Source of the DNA: Flavobacterium sp. UBA6195
Lineage (GTDB): Bacteria; Bacteroidota; Bacteroidia; Flavobacteriales; Flavobacteriaceae
Assembly: GCF_002422095.1 (NCBI RefSeq)
Contig: NZ_DITB01000021.1
Span: forward strand, 1 to 25,962
Reading direction: 5' to 3'
Length of the DNA: 25,962 nt
Below the pieces are notes generated by a model. That model saw only the letters and a program-made list of their open reading frames with translations, did no database searches and was not told where the DNA came from. Of the stretch, positions 1 through 7,699 are shown in pieces. The position numbers were made by a program, and so were the translations under genes. Position 1 is the stretch's first letter. Every line of letters begins with the position of its first letter.

Positions 1-118
1 TCATTTCTTAACACTTTAAAACGGGTATTTATTTAAAATATTTCTATCAGAATCTTGCAAAAGCACTATACTTATCAATAAATAATGTATTTTTGTGTAT
101 CACTTTTAGAATTTCAAA
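1..118. promoter_or_regulatory. Upstream region of ddl with -7 box
   Basis: There is a good match to the Bacteroidetes -7 element (TATTTTTG, 88-95) 23 nt before the ddl start codon. No TTG lies at the expected -33 spacing. On the minus strand, bases 2-4 read as an ATG followed by A, so a divergent gene may begin at the very edge of the window, but only its start codon would be visible. Nothing else is recognisable. Confidence 0.5.
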
Positions 119-1093
119 ATGAAAAACGTTGCCATTATCATGGGAGGTTACTCTAGCGAGTACAAAATTTCGTTAACCAGCGGAAATGTTGTATTTAACA
201 ATATTAATCGCAATAAATTTAATCCGTATCGTATTCATATTTTTAAAGAAAAATGGGTGTATGTAGATGAAAATGATGCCGAATTTCCAATGGATAAAAA
301 CGATTTTTCAGTAACCGTAAATGGCACAAAAATCAATTTTGATGTAGTTTTTAATGCGATTCACGGAACACCAGGTGAAGATGGTTTGATGCAAGCGTAT
401 TTTGAATTATTGAATATACCTCAAACTTCGTGTGATTATTATCAAGCAGCGTTAACTTTTAATAAGCGTGATATGTTATCGGTTTTAAAACCTTACGGAA
501 TCAAAACGGCGGAATCGTATTATTTAAATTTAGGCGATGAAATCAATGTTGATGCAATTTTAAATAAAGTAGGTTTACCTTGCTTCGTAAAACCAAATAA
601 ATCGGGTTCAAGTTTCGGAATTTCGAAAGTAAAAACTAGAGAAGAATTTCTTCCAGCTATTGAAAACGCTTATAAAGAAGACGACGAAATCATTATTGAA
701 AGTTTCCTTGACGGAACAGAAGTTTCAGTTGGTGTAATTAATTATAAAGGAACTGTTACGGTTTTACCAATTACCGAAATCGTATCGGAAAACGACTTTT
801 TCGACTACGAAGCGAAATATTTAGGCAAATCGAAAGAAATTACGCCAGCCAGAATTTCGGATGAATTAAAAGCAAAAATCGAAACGGTTGCTAAAAGAGC
901 CTACGAAGTATTAAAAATGAAAGGTTTTTCGAGAAGTGAATTCATTATTGTAAATAACGAACCACACATGTTAGAAATGAATACAATTCCAGGTTTAACA
1001 ACCGAAAGTATTCTTCCACAACAGGCTCGCGAAGCTGGAATTTCATTACCAGAATTATTTGAAAACGCTATTGAATTGGCTTTAAAGAAGTAA
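119..1093 (+). CDS. ddl: D-alanine--D-alanine ligase
   Basis: This enzyme joins two D-alanines using ATP in the cytoplasm, supplying the dipeptide terminus of peptidoglycan precursors. The 324-residue length is normal for the family. The N-terminus (NVAIIMGGYSSEYKISL) is the Ddl signature carrying the glycine-rich loop and catalytic Glu. HGTPGEDG follows near residue 82, the ATP-grasp segment FVKPNKSGSSFGISKV sits near residue 155, and EMNTIPGLT near the C-terminus is the Mg/substrate-binding motif. The ATG is 23 nt after a -7 box. Only 3 bases separate its stop from coaD, so the two are almost certainly co-transcribed. The family is certain; a VanA-like D-Ala-D-Lac ligase is unlikely given the context. 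Confidence 0.97.
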   Translation: MKNVAIIMGGYSSEYKISLTSGNVVFNNINRNKFNPYRIHIFKEKWVYVDENDAEFPMDKNDFSVTVNGTKINFDVVFNAIHGTPGEDGLMQAYFELLNIPQTSCDYYQAALTFNKRDMLSVLKPYGIKTAESYYLNLGDEINVDAILNKVGLPCFVKPNKSGSSFGISKVKTREEFLPAIENAYKEDDEIIIESFLDGTEVSVGVINYKGTVTVLPITEIVSENDFFDYEAKYLGKSKEITPARISDELKAKIETVAKRAYEVLKMKGFSRSEFIIVNNEPHMLEMNTIPGLTTESILPQQAREAGISLPELFENAIELALKK

Positions 1094-1096
1094 AAC

Positions 1097-1555
1097 ATGA
1101 AAAAAGCAATATTTCCAGGTTCATTTGATCCCATTACCAACGGACATTACGATATTATCAAAAGAGGCGTTTCTTTATTTGATGAAGTCATTGTAGCCAT
1201 TGGTGTTAATGCCGAAAAAAAATACATGTTTTCCTTAGAAGATAGAAAACGATTCATCGAAGAAGCTTTTAAAGACGAACCCAAAGTAAAAGTCATCACT
1301 TACTCAGGTTTGACAATAGATTTATGTAAAAAAGAAAAAGCAGATTTCATCTTACGTGGATTAAGAAATCCAGCTGACTTTGAGTTTGAAAAAGCAATCG
1401 CACATACCAATCGTGTGATGTCAAAAATAGAAACGGTTTTCTTACTAACAGCAGCTCGTACTTCGTTTATTTCTTCAAGTATTGTTAGAGATGTGTTGCG
1501 AAATGGTGGCGATATTTCACAATTGGTTCCGGAATCGGTTTTAGTTAAAAAATAG
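1097..1555 (+). CDS. coaD: Phosphopantetheine adenylyltransferase
   Basis: CoaD transfers AMP from ATP to 4'-phosphopantetheine, giving dephospho-CoA, the penultimate step of coenzyme A synthesis. The 152 residues match the usual 150-165. The nucleotidyltransferase motif TNGH is at residues 14-17, in the context FPGSFDPITNGHYDII. RGLRNPADFEFE near residue 88 and the ISSSIVRDV motif near residue 125 are the phosphopantetheine and ATP-binding signatures. It starts 3 bases after the ddl stop codon, which implies an operon and probably translational coupling. Its 3' end faces the methyltransferase gene across a 134-bp gap with inverted repeats. Confidence 0.97.
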   Translation: MKKAIFPGSFDPITNGHYDIIKRGVSLFDEVIVAIGVNAEKKYMFSLEDRKRFIEEAFKDEPKVKVITYSGLTIDLCKKEKADFILRGLRNPADFEFEKAIAHTNRVMSKIETVFLLTAARTSFISSSIVRDVLRNGGDISQLVPESVLVKK

Positions 1556-1583
1556 TTTTGTTACACAAAGTTTCACGAAGTTT

Positions 1584-1680
1584 AACACAGAGTCACTCAA
1601 AGTTTTTTATTATAATTTGGCGAAAGATTATTAAATATAAAGCTTTGAATATAAACTTTCAATTTAAAAAAATCTGTGTT
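1584..1680. repeat. Nested inverted repeat between convergent genes
   Basis: AACACAGA (1584-1591) pairs with TCTGTGTT (1673-1680), and inside it AAAGTTT (1599-1605) pairs with AAACTTT (1653-1659). The left flank repeats related units (ACAAAGTTTCACGAAGTTT). The 12-mer AATCTGTGTTCC at 1671-1682 recurs in reverse orientation at 12679-12690, also beside a gene end. It looks like a degenerate dispersed palindrome that may help terminate coaD and the methyltransferase. Confidence 0.5.
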
Positions 1681-1689
1681 CCTATTTAT

Positions 1690-2325
1690 TTAATTTTCAA
1701 ACACTATCAACTTTTCTTTGATAATTAAATTCGAAAAGTGAAATTCTTTTTTTAGCCATTTTAAAGTTTTGGGTTGGTAAATAAAAACGTGGGTGAAATC
1801 ATCCTTATAATACCAATTTTCAAAAGGTTTTTGGTTATTGAAAACTTCTGTTTTACAGTATAATTTTCCTTTCGGAAGTAGTAAACTTTTTAGTAATTCA
1901 AATTCTTTGTAAGGTTGTTGAAAATGCTCCATTACTTCGCAACACGAAACGTAATCGTATTTTTCTTTTAAAAGTGATGGTTCTTTTGCAAAAAACAAAT
2001 CGTAATTCTGTACTTGATAGCCTTTATTCGTCAACATTTTAGCGATCACCGGACCTGTTCCTGAACCAAAATCCAAACCATTAGCTTCTGGAGAAAAATC
2101 TTGTAAAACAGCATTTACGATTGGTGAAACAAAGTTTTGATAGCGTTCATCAAAAACATCATTGTTATGTTTTTCGTAATGCGATTTTTCTTCTTCAGCG
2201 GTTAAAAAAGTATGTTTAGGTCTGAAAATTCCATCGCAAGTATCGCATTTATAAAACAAATGCTTTGGTTTTTCGCAAAAAAGCGTTGCAGCTGAATTAC
2301 AAAGTGGACAGATTGGAGAAGTCAT
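1690..2325 (-). CDS. Class I SAM-dependent methyltransferase with zinc ribbon
   Basis: This is a 211-residue cytoplasmic protein. Four cysteines at residues 6, 9, 27 and 30 (CPLC and CDTC) form an N-terminal zinc-ribbon-like module. A Rossmann methyltransferase core follows, with motif I GLDFGSGTG at residues 83-91 and the post-core segment CCEVMEHFQQP, typical of Methyltransf_11/23 families. The substrate cannot be read from the sequence. Zinc-ribbon methyltransferases of this type modify small molecules, RNA or sugars in different bacteria. It lies 28 bp downstream of a small membrane-protein gene, with no -7 box in the gap, so it is probably the last gene of an operon led by the DbpA-like helicase. 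An RNA-related role is a guess from that context. Confidence 0.88.
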   Translation of the reverse strand: MTSPICPLCNSAATLFCEKPKHLFYKCDTCDGIFRPKHTFLTAEEEKSHYEKHNNDVFDERYQNFVSPIVNAVLQDFSPEANGLDFGSGTGPVIAKMLTNKGYQVQNYDLFFAKEPSLLKEKYDYVSCCEVMEHFQQPYKEFELLKSLLLPKGKLYCKTEVFNNQKPFENWYYKDDFTHVFIYQPKTLKWLKKEFHFSNLIIKEKLIVFEN

Positions 2326-2353
2326 TTATTAATTAGATCTAAATGAAAATTGA

Positions 2354-2650
2354 TTATTTATTTTTCTCTTTCAAAATTTCACGTTTTATATTAGAAATTT
2401 CGTCTTTAATATTCAAATATCTTATGTATAATATAACTGGAATAACAATAGCCATAATTAAGGTACCCCATAAAACGGTACCTAAATAACCTTTTTCATT
2501 TAAAACCCTTTCAATTCTAGGATGAGGCCAATATGGTAAAATAAAATTACTTAAAATGGTGATAAAAATTACTTTTGGTATAACTTTTTTAAAATTAACT
2601 AATTGTTGTTGTTTATTTTTTAATTTATTTTCAAGATTTTCATCCATCAA
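2354..2650 (-). CDS. Hypothetical small membrane protein, two TM segments
   Basis: I do not recognise a family. The 98-residue product begins with a charged, Gln/Lys-rich helix (residues 3-20). A hydrophobic span at about 24-41 and a second at about 57-77 (LGTVLWGTLIMAIVIPVILY) follow, and a charged C-terminal helix (NIKDEISNIKREILKEKNK) may form a coiled coil with the N-terminus. Both ends would lie on the same face of the inner membrane. Translation could start at either of two adjacent ATGs (2650 or 2647). It sits 38 bp after the helicase and 28 bp before the methyltransferase, on the same strand and without a visible promoter, suggesting an operon. Confidence 0.75.
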   Translation of the reverse strand: MMDENLENKLKNKQQQLVNFKKVIPKVIFITILSNFILPYWPHPRIERVLNEKGYLGTVLWGTLIMAIVIPVILYIRYLNIKDEISNIKREILKEKNK

Positions 2651-2688
2651 TTCTAAATTTTAATAGAAATCAATAATCATTCTAAATT

Positions 2689-4035
2689 TTACTCCTCTTC
2701 TTTCTTAATCACCTTTCTTGCTACTTCAATTTTATATTTTTTCCCTTTCATTTTTTCGTCTTTGATGTTTTGCAATAAAGATTTCACTTTTGGGTATTTC
2801 ACCGCTACAAACGAAATAAAATCTTTGACTTCGATTAATCCAATATCGTCTTTTTCTAATTTTCCTTTTTGTGAAAAGAAACCTACAATGTCGATTTTAT
2901 TCAACTTGTTTTTCTTTCCACCACTGATGTAAAGCGTTTGATATAAAGGCGCTTTTGGCAACGATTTCGCATTGGAAACATCTAATCTACGTTTGCCATA
3001 ATCGAAATAATCCACTTTCTTTTCGGTTTCGTTTACCAAAACGTAAGCCGTTCCGGTGGCAAACATACGAGCCGTTCTTCCGTTTCGGTGGGTGAATTCG
3101 TCTTCTTTGGCAGGTAAATGGTAATGTATTACGTGATTCATTTCGGGAATATCCAAACCACGTGCGCCTAAATCGGTTGTAATCAAATAAGAAACACTGC
3201 CATTTCTGAACTGAATTAAGGCACGTTCTCGTTCGTCTTGATCTAATCCGCCGTGATAGTAAGTGGAAATAATGCCTTTTTGAGTTAACATTTCATGAAT
3301 GCGTTCTACCGCTTCTCTGTGGTTACAAAAAATAATGGCAGCTTCTGAATTTAAAGAACAAATCAACTGAAACAACGCATCAATTTTATCCTTAGATTTC
3401 GAAAATACGATACGAATATCTAAATTATCATTCTGCTTTTCTTTTGGAATAAAATCCAACACTTTCGGATTGACCACCTTCGTATATTTCGGAATTTCCA
3501 CACCTGAAGTCGCAGAAACCAAAACACGTTTGTTTGCTTTTGTAATTTTTCCAATGATATAAGACATTTCTTCATGGAAACCCAATTGTAACGATTTGTC
3601 AAATTCGTCTAGAACATAGGTTTTTACATTTTCGGTAGCAAAACTTCCTCGTTCTATATGATCGGCAATTCTTCCTGGTGTTCCAATTAACAACGCTGGT
3701 GGATTACTTAAGTTTTTGAATTCCGTTTCTATCGAGTGACCTCCATAACACGTATTGACTTTGTAATGCGTTCCCATTTTTTTCCAAACTTGTTCAATTT
3801 GCAAACCTAATTCGCGTGATGGTACTAAAATTAGACATTGCACTCCTTTTACATCTTCTTCTAATAATTGAAAAATAGGCAACAAAAACGCTAATGTTTT
3901 CCCCGAACCTGTAGGAGAAAGCAATAAAATATTATCTTCATTCAAAATAGCATGTTGCGCTACTTCTTGCATTTTGTTTAAACTTTGAATACCAAGATTC
4001 AATAGTACATTGTTGGAATATGGATTTTGACTCAT
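2689..4035 (-). CDS. DEAD-box RNA helicase, DbpA-like
   Basis: This is an ATP-dependent RNA helicase of 448 residues, probably acting in ribosome assembly as DbpA does. Visible motifs are Walker A SPTGSGKT (about 40-47), PSREL, GTPGR, motif II as DEFD instead of DEAD, SAT, ARGLDIPEMNHVIHY and HRNGRTAR. The C-terminus has the DbpA RNA-binding fold signature (LNKIDIVGFFSQKGKL, then DIGLIEVKDFISFVAV). I chose the ATG at 4035, giving MSQNPYSNN. An upstream in-frame start at 4119 would put the -7 box inside the gene. TATCTTTG lies exactly 4 nt before the ATG, so the mRNA is predicted to be leaderless. The DEFD motif is a tolerated variant. DbpA function is inferred. Confidence 0.93.
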   Translation of the reverse strand: MSQNPYSNNVLLNLGIQSLNKMQEVAQHAILNEDNILLLSPTGSGKTLAFLLPIFQLLEEDVKGVQCLILVPSRELGLQIEQVWKKMGTHYKVNTCYGGHSIETEFKNLSNPPALLIGTPGRIADHIERGSFATENVKTYVLDEFDKSLQLGFHEEMSYIIGKITKANKRVLVSATSGVEIPKYTKVVNPKVLDFIPKEKQNDNLDIRIVFSKSKDKIDALFQLICSLNSEAAIIFCNHREAVERIHEMLTQKGIISTYYHGGLDQDERERALIQFRNGSVSYLITTDLGARGLDIPEMNHVIHYHLPAKEDEFTHRNGRTARMFATGTAYVLVNETEKKVDYFDYGKRRLDVSNAKSLPKAPLYQTLYISGGKKNKLNKIDIVGFFSQKGKLEKDDIGLIEVKDFISFVAVKYPKVKSLLQNIKDEKMKGKKYKIEVARKVIKKEEE

Positions 4036-4039
4036 GCGG

Positions 4040-4047
4040 CAAAGATA
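4040..4047 (-). promoter_or_regulatory. -7 promoter box (TATCTTTG), helicase gene
   Basis: This is a perfect TAnnTTTG on the minus strand, 4 nt upstream of the ATG at 4035. No TTG lies at the -33 spacing. The predicted transcript would begin within a few bases of the start codon. Confidence 0.7.
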
Positions 4048-4076
4048 AAACCAATTATTTAAATAAGTAATTAATT

Positions 4077-4151
4077 GCCACGGATTACACAGATTACACG
4101 GATTAATTCTATTAAACAATATTAAATCCTTTTAATCCTTTAATCTGTGGC
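4077..4151. repeat. Degenerate inverted repeat, 31-nt arms
   Basis: The left arm (4077-4107, beginning GCCACGGATTACACAG) and right arm (4121-4151, ending TTAATCTGTGGC) are imperfect reverse complements around a 13-nt loop. The left arm also holds short direct repeats of GGATTACAC/AGATTACAC. It lies between divergent genes and so cannot be a simple shared terminator. It resembles the dispersed intergenic palindromes common in Flavobacterium genomes (from memory). Confidence 0.6.
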
Positions 4152-4181
4152 TAAAAAAAATCATACTTCAAAAAGATTCTT

Positions 4182-4189
4182 TATTTTTG
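4182..4189 (+). promoter_or_regulatory. -7 promoter box (TATTTTTG), M14 peptidase
   Basis: This perfect TAnnTTTG is 21 nt before the ATG at 4211. A TTG start at 4187 would overlap this box, which argues for the downstream ATG. Confidence 0.65.
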
Positions 4190-4210
4190 AAAATCAAATA
4201 CAAATCTGCT

Positions 4211-5935
4211 ATGCGTTTTCTAAAAATAAGTTTACTTTTCTTCTCGATTCCTGCGTTTTCACAAAACAATTTCATTACACCTTTTGAACGTGGTAATGGC
4301 AATCAATCTTCAAATTATGAAGAATGTATTGCGTTTTATGAAAAATTAGATGAAAGTTTTGCTAACATCCAAATGATTCAAAAAGGCACCACAGATAGCG
4401 GAAAACCTTTGCATTTAGTATTATTTTCAAGCGAAGGCAAATTTGATTTTGATGAATATTTTACTAAAAACAAAGCCGTAATATTAATCAACAACGGTAT
4501 TCACGCAGGTGAACCTGACGGAATTGACGCTACAATGATGTTGATGCGTGATTTGGCCATGGGGAAAATCAAAACGGCTAAAAACACATTAATTGCAGCT
4601 ATTCCGGTGTATAGTGTTGGAGGAATGTTGAACCGAAATTCACATTCTAGAGCCAATCAAAATGGTCCTGAAGAATATGGTTTTAGAGGAAATGGGCGAA
4701 ATTATGATTTGAATCGGGATTTCATTAAATCGGATACTAAAAATTCGAGAAGTTTTCAAAAGTTGTTTACCGAGTTAAATCCTGATATTTTCTTAGACAA
4801 TCACGTTTCTAATGGCGCGGATTATCAATATACGTTTACTTGCATTGCTACCCAACATGAACGTTTGGGAAACAAATTAGGGAATTATTTCATCAACGAA
4901 TTGTATCCTTCAGTGGTGAAAGACATGAACAAAAAGAAAATCGATGTGGTTCCGTATGTGAATGTGCACAGCACCACGCCTGACAAAGGTTTTGAGCAAT
5001 TTACCGATACACCAAGATATGCGACAGGTTATTCGACTTTATTCCACACCTTAGGATTTGTTCCAGAAACGCACATGTTAAAAGTATATAAAGAACGTGT
5101 GAAAGTGACTTACGAATTTATGGTAAGCACAATCAATTTCGCCGATACAAATTGGCAAAAAATCAAGCAAATTCGAAAAGAAGCATTGAAAGAATATCAA
5201 GCAGGAATGCAATATCCGTTAGACTGGGCAATTGATTCTACAAAAGTATCTTATATTGATTTTAAAGGCTATCAAGGCGGTTACAAACCAAGTGATATTT
5301 CAGGAAAAGACCGTCTGTTTTATGACAAAAGTAAACCGTTTACCAAGAAAATTCCGTTTTATGGGAATTATAAGCCTACAAAATTTGTAAACATTCCGAA
5401 AGCGTATATTATTCCACAATCGCAATGGCAGGTTTTGGATATTTTGAAATTGAATAATATTAATGCACATCGCCTTCAAAAAGATACGGTTATTGAAGTA
5501 GAATCGTATAAAATTGAAAATTATCAAACTTCAAAATCGCCTTACGAAGGTCATTATGCACATTACAATACGAAAGTTACTAAATCGATTCAAAAAGTAA
5601 AATTTTTCATGGGAGATTATGTGTTTTACACGAATCAACCTGGAGTAAAATATTTAGTAGAAACCTTAGAACCAGAAGCGGTAGACAGTTATTTCAACTG
5701 GAACTTCTTTGATCCTATTTTACAACAAAAAGAGTATTTTTCGAGTTATGTTTTTGAAGATTTAGCAAAAGAATTCTTGGATAAAAATCCAAAAATAAAA
5801 GCCGAATTGGAACAAAAGAAACAAAATGACAAAGCTTTCGCAGAAAATGGTGCAGCGCAATTAGATTGGGTGTACAGACAATCGCCTTATTATGAGAAAG
5901 CGCATTTGCAATATCCGGTTTATAGAGTGAATTAG
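4211..5935 (+). CDS. Secreted M14-family zinc carboxypeptidase
   Basis: This is a 574-residue metallopeptidase of the M14 (carboxypeptidase A-like) family, probably periplasmic or secreted. The start at 4211 gives a clean signal peptide (MRFLKISLLFFSIPAFSQ), with cleavage expected near residue 18. The zinc ligands are readable as H98 and E101 (NNGIHAGEPDG) and H198 (LDNHVSNGADYQYTFT). GRNYDLNRDF (about 162-171) matches the substrate-carboxylate Asn/Arg motif, and E286 in FVPETHMLK is a plausible general base. The C-terminal third (after about residue 370) is an all-beta-looking extension seen in Bacteroidetes members. The substrate is unknown; peptide scavenging or cell wall peptides are both possible. 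It is monocistronic, with its own promoter and a palindromic repeat at its 3' end. Confidence 0.92.
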   Translation: MRFLKISLLFFSIPAFSQNNFITPFERGNGNQSSNYEECIAFYEKLDESFANIQMIQKGTTDSGKPLHLVLFSSEGKFDFDEYFTKNKAVILINNGIHAGEPDGIDATMMLMRDLAMGKIKTAKNTLIAAIPVYSVGGMLNRNSHSRANQNGPEEYGFRGNGRNYDLNRDFIKSDTKNSRSFQKLFTELNPDIFLDNHVSNGADYQYTFTCIATQHERLGNKLGNYFINELYPSVVKDMNKKKIDVVPYVNVHSTTPDKGFEQFTDTPRYATGYSTLFHTLGFVPETHMLKVYKERVKVTYEFMVSTINFADTNWQKIKQIRKEALKEYQAGMQYPLDWAIDSTKVSYIDFKGYQGGYKPSDISGKDRLFYDKSKPFTKKIPFYGNYKPTKFVNIPKAYIIPQSQWQVLDILKLNNINAHRLQKDTVIEVESYKIENYQTSKSPYEGHYAHYNTKVTKSIQKVKFFMGDYVFYTNQPGVKYLVETLEPEAVDSYFNWNFFDPILQQKEYFSSYVFEDLAKEFLDKNPKIKAELEQKKQNDKAFAENGAAQLDWVYRQSPYYEKAHLQYPVYRVN

Positions 5936-5936
5936 A

Positions 5937-6016
5937 TAATGTGTCAATTAGTCAATGTGTCAATGAATCTAAATCGAGAAATTGGCACATTGTCTAATTA
6001 TCAAATTGACACATTA
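5937..6016. repeat. Nested inverted repeat at convergent gene ends
   Basis: TAATGTGTCAA (5937-5947) pairs perfectly with TTGACACATTA (6006-6016), and CAATGTGTCAAT (5953-5964) pairs at 11 of 12 positions with ATTGGCACATTG (5981-5992). AATGTGTCAAT is also directly repeated (5938-5948 and 5954-5964). The element starts 2 bases after the M14 stop codon, and its right arm supplies the last five codons of the NUDIX gene, including its stop. It may act as a bidirectional terminator or be an inserted dispersed repeat. Confidence 0.65.
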
Positions 6017-6609
6017 GAGTTCTCCGCTTCAAACAACAACTTAATATTCTCGTACGAGTTCTCTAATATAAACTTAATATCCTTTGGATTCACCCATTCT
6101 ACACGTTCGATTCCTTCATCGGCTTGACCTTGTGGCGTGCCTTCGTATTTGGTACGCATTTCAAACCATTGCGTAATTTTTAGTTTGTAGCGACCATTGC
6201 GTTTGAAAATATGGTAGGTTCTTTGTAGTTTTTCGGTGATAGCTAATCCGGTAACGCCGGTTTCTTCCTCTACTTCTCGGATAGCGGTTTCTTCAATGGT
6301 TTCAGTTTTCTCCATTCCACCTTTTGGTAAATCCCATTTGCCGTTTCTGAAAATAAAAAGCACATCGCCGTCTTTGTTGTAAACCAATCCACCACCTGCT
6401 TTTTCAACGGGTAATTTCGCACGAAGCGTTTTCATTATCAATTTTTCATCGGGATGATACAAAAAAGCTTTCTGAATTTTATTCTGAAAAATTTTAACGA
6501 TTAACTTTTTGATATCAACACTTTCCAATAAAAAAAGTTTGAAATCGGTTTCTTTTTGAACCTGATTTGTCAAAAAAAGTGGCTTATCGTTCACAAAAAC
6601 TTTATACAT
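6001..6609 (-). CDS. NUDIX hydrolase
   Basis: NUDIX enzymes hydrolyse nucleoside diphosphates linked to another moiety, in the cytoplasm. The 202-residue product has a complete NUDIX box at about residues 97-119 (G-x5-E-x7-REVEEETGV), preceded by GKWDLPKGGME. An N-terminal domain of about 70 residues (MYKVFVNDKPLFLTN) precedes it and is not part of the core fold. I chose the ATG at 6609; a start at 6636 would overlap the divergent pyrE gene and add an unlikely MLLLKIILQ leader. The substrate cannot be told, and the shared start region with pyrE hints at nucleotide metabolism. The last codons lie inside a palindromic repeat, so the C-terminal tail NSNVSI may be repeat-derived. Confidence 0.93.
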   Translation of the reverse strand: MYKVFVNDKPLFLTNQVQKETDFKLFLLESVDIKKLIVKIFQNKIQKAFLYHPDEKLIMKTLRAKLPVEKAGGGLVYNKDGDVLFIFRNGKWDLPKGGMEKTETIEETAIREVEEETGVTGLAITEKLQRTYHIFKRNGRYKLKITQWFEMRTKYEGTPQGQADEGIERVEWVNPKDIKFILENSYENIKLLFEAENSNVSI

Positions 6610-6612
6610 TTG
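6605..6612 (+). promoter_or_regulatory. -7 promoter box (TACATTTG), pyrE
   Basis: This perfect TAnnTTTG is 4 nt before the pyrE ATG at 6617 and overlaps the divergent NUDIX start codon (6607-6609). The predicted mRNA is leaderless or nearly so. Confidence 0.65.
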
Positions 6613-6616
6613 CAAT

Positions 6617-7264
6617 ATGATTTTTAATAACAACACAGCACAACAAACAGCCGAATTGCTTTTACAAATAAACGCAATTAAATTAAATTCTAAAAATCCT
6701 TTTACGTGGGCTTCAGGCTGGAAGTCTCCGATTTATTGTGATAACCGCATAATCCTTTCATTTCCAGCGGTTAGAAACTATGTTCGTGATGAATTTGCGA
6801 AACATATTGAAGACAAATTTGGTAAACCGGATGTCATTGCAGGCGTTGCAACAGGTGCTATTGGTATCGGAATTCTAGTTGCCGAAGCCATGGGATTACC
6901 ATTCGTATACGTTCGTCCAGAACCAAAAAAACACGGAAGACAAAACCAAGTAGAAGGCTTCTTACAAAAAGGACAAAACGTGGTGGTGGTTGAAGATCTG
7001 ATTTCGACTGGTGGAAGCAGTTTGTTAGCCGTTGAAGCTTTACGAAACGAAGGTGCTAATGTAAAAGGAATGGCAGCTATTTTTACCTATGGCTTCCCAA
7101 TTTCAAAAGAACGTTTTGAAGCGGCAAATGTGGATGTTTTTACACTAAGTAATTACGAAAACTTATTACAAAAAGCGGTTGACAAACAATATGTTTCAGA
7201 AAATGAATTGGAAACATTGAGTGCATGGAACGCAAATCCAGCAGAATGGAATGTAGAAGTTTAA
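6617..7264 (+). CDS. pyrE: Orotate phosphoribosyltransferase
   Basis: PyrE converts orotate and PRPP to orotidine 5'-monophosphate, the fifth step of de novo UMP synthesis. The 215-residue length is typical. The PRPP-binding signature VVVVEDLISTGGSS lies at about residues 121-134. The N-terminal FTWASGWKSPIYCDNR and the flexible-loop segment RPEPKKHGRQNQVEG are characteristic of PyrE. It starts 7 bp from the divergent NUDIX gene and is followed after 23 bp by an SRPBCC-like gene on the same strand, probably its operon partner. The 4-nt spacing of the -7 box to the ATG implies a leaderless transcript, so leader attenuation of the type known for enterobacterial pyrE is not expected. Confidence 0.97.
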   Translation: MIFNNNTAQQTAELLLQINAIKLNSKNPFTWASGWKSPIYCDNRIILSFPAVRNYVRDEFAKHIEDKFGKPDVIAGVATGAIGIGILVAEAMGLPFVYVRPEPKKHGRQNQVEGFLQKGQNVVVVEDLISTGGSSLLAVEALRNEGANVKGMAAIFTYGFPISKERFEAANVDVFTLSNYENLLQKAVDKQYVSENELETLSAWNANPAEWNVEV

Positions 7265-7287
7265 ATCACAAACAATAAATAAAAAAT

Positions 7288-7680
7288 ATGAACTTAGAAA
7301 GTCCAAAAGTAAACGTAGCAAAATCGGCTGAATATTTATTCAACGCTCTGAACGACGTAAAGAATTTCGAAAAATTAATGCCAGAAAATATCGCAAAATT
7401 TGAAGTAATCGACGAGAATTGCTTTGAATTCGGATTAAAAGGAATGCCAGAAATTAAATTGGTTAAAAAAGGTGGAACTCCAAATTCGCAAATCGTTTTA
7501 GGAGCTGCTTCAAGTAAATTGCCTTTTACATTAACTGGAAACTTAAACCCAATCGACGCTGATAATACAGAAGTACAATTAGCTTTTGAAGGCGATTTCA
7601 ACCCAATGATGGCCATGATGATCAAAGGACCAATCACTAAATTCATTGAGACATTGGCTCAGAATATGGGGAAATTGTAG
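7288..7680 (+). CDS. SRPBCC/START-like domain protein
   Basis: This 130-residue cytoplasmic protein has the look of a polyketide-cyclase/START-like fold. An N-terminal strand (ESPKVNVAKSAEYLFNAL) leads into a helix with NDVKNFEKLMPENI, then alternating beta strands, and a long C-terminal helix (MAMMIKGPITKFIETLAQNM). That arrangement matches the helix-grip fold, which binds hydrophobic ligands. No catalytic residue can be assigned. It follows pyrE by 23 bp, and a strong terminator lies 19 bp after its stop, so pyrE and this gene form a two-gene unit. A role in pyrimidine synthesis is suggested only by position. Confidence 0.85.
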   Translation: MNLESPKVNVAKSAEYLFNALNDVKNFEKLMPENIAKFEVIDENCFEFGLKGMPEIKLVKKGGTPNSQIVLGAASSKLPFTLTGNLNPIDADNTEVQLAFEGDFNPMMAMMIKGPITKFIETLAQNMGKL

Positions 7681-7699
7681 TTTCCTGAATAACTTATTG

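Noticed and set aside
901..1140. Minus-strand ORF across the ddl/coaD junction
   Set aside because: It is antisense to two certain genes and has no motif.
2689..4035. DEFD in place of DEAD as a sign of a dead helicase
   Set aside because: All other motifs are intact and the two metal-binding acidic residues of motif II are kept.
4187..4210. TTG start for the M14 peptidase
   Set aside because: It overlaps the -7 box and spoils the signal peptide; the ATG at 4211 is better.
5939..6127. Short plus-strand ORF starting in the 5937-6016 palindrome
   Set aside because: It begins in a repeat and runs antisense to the NUDIX gene.
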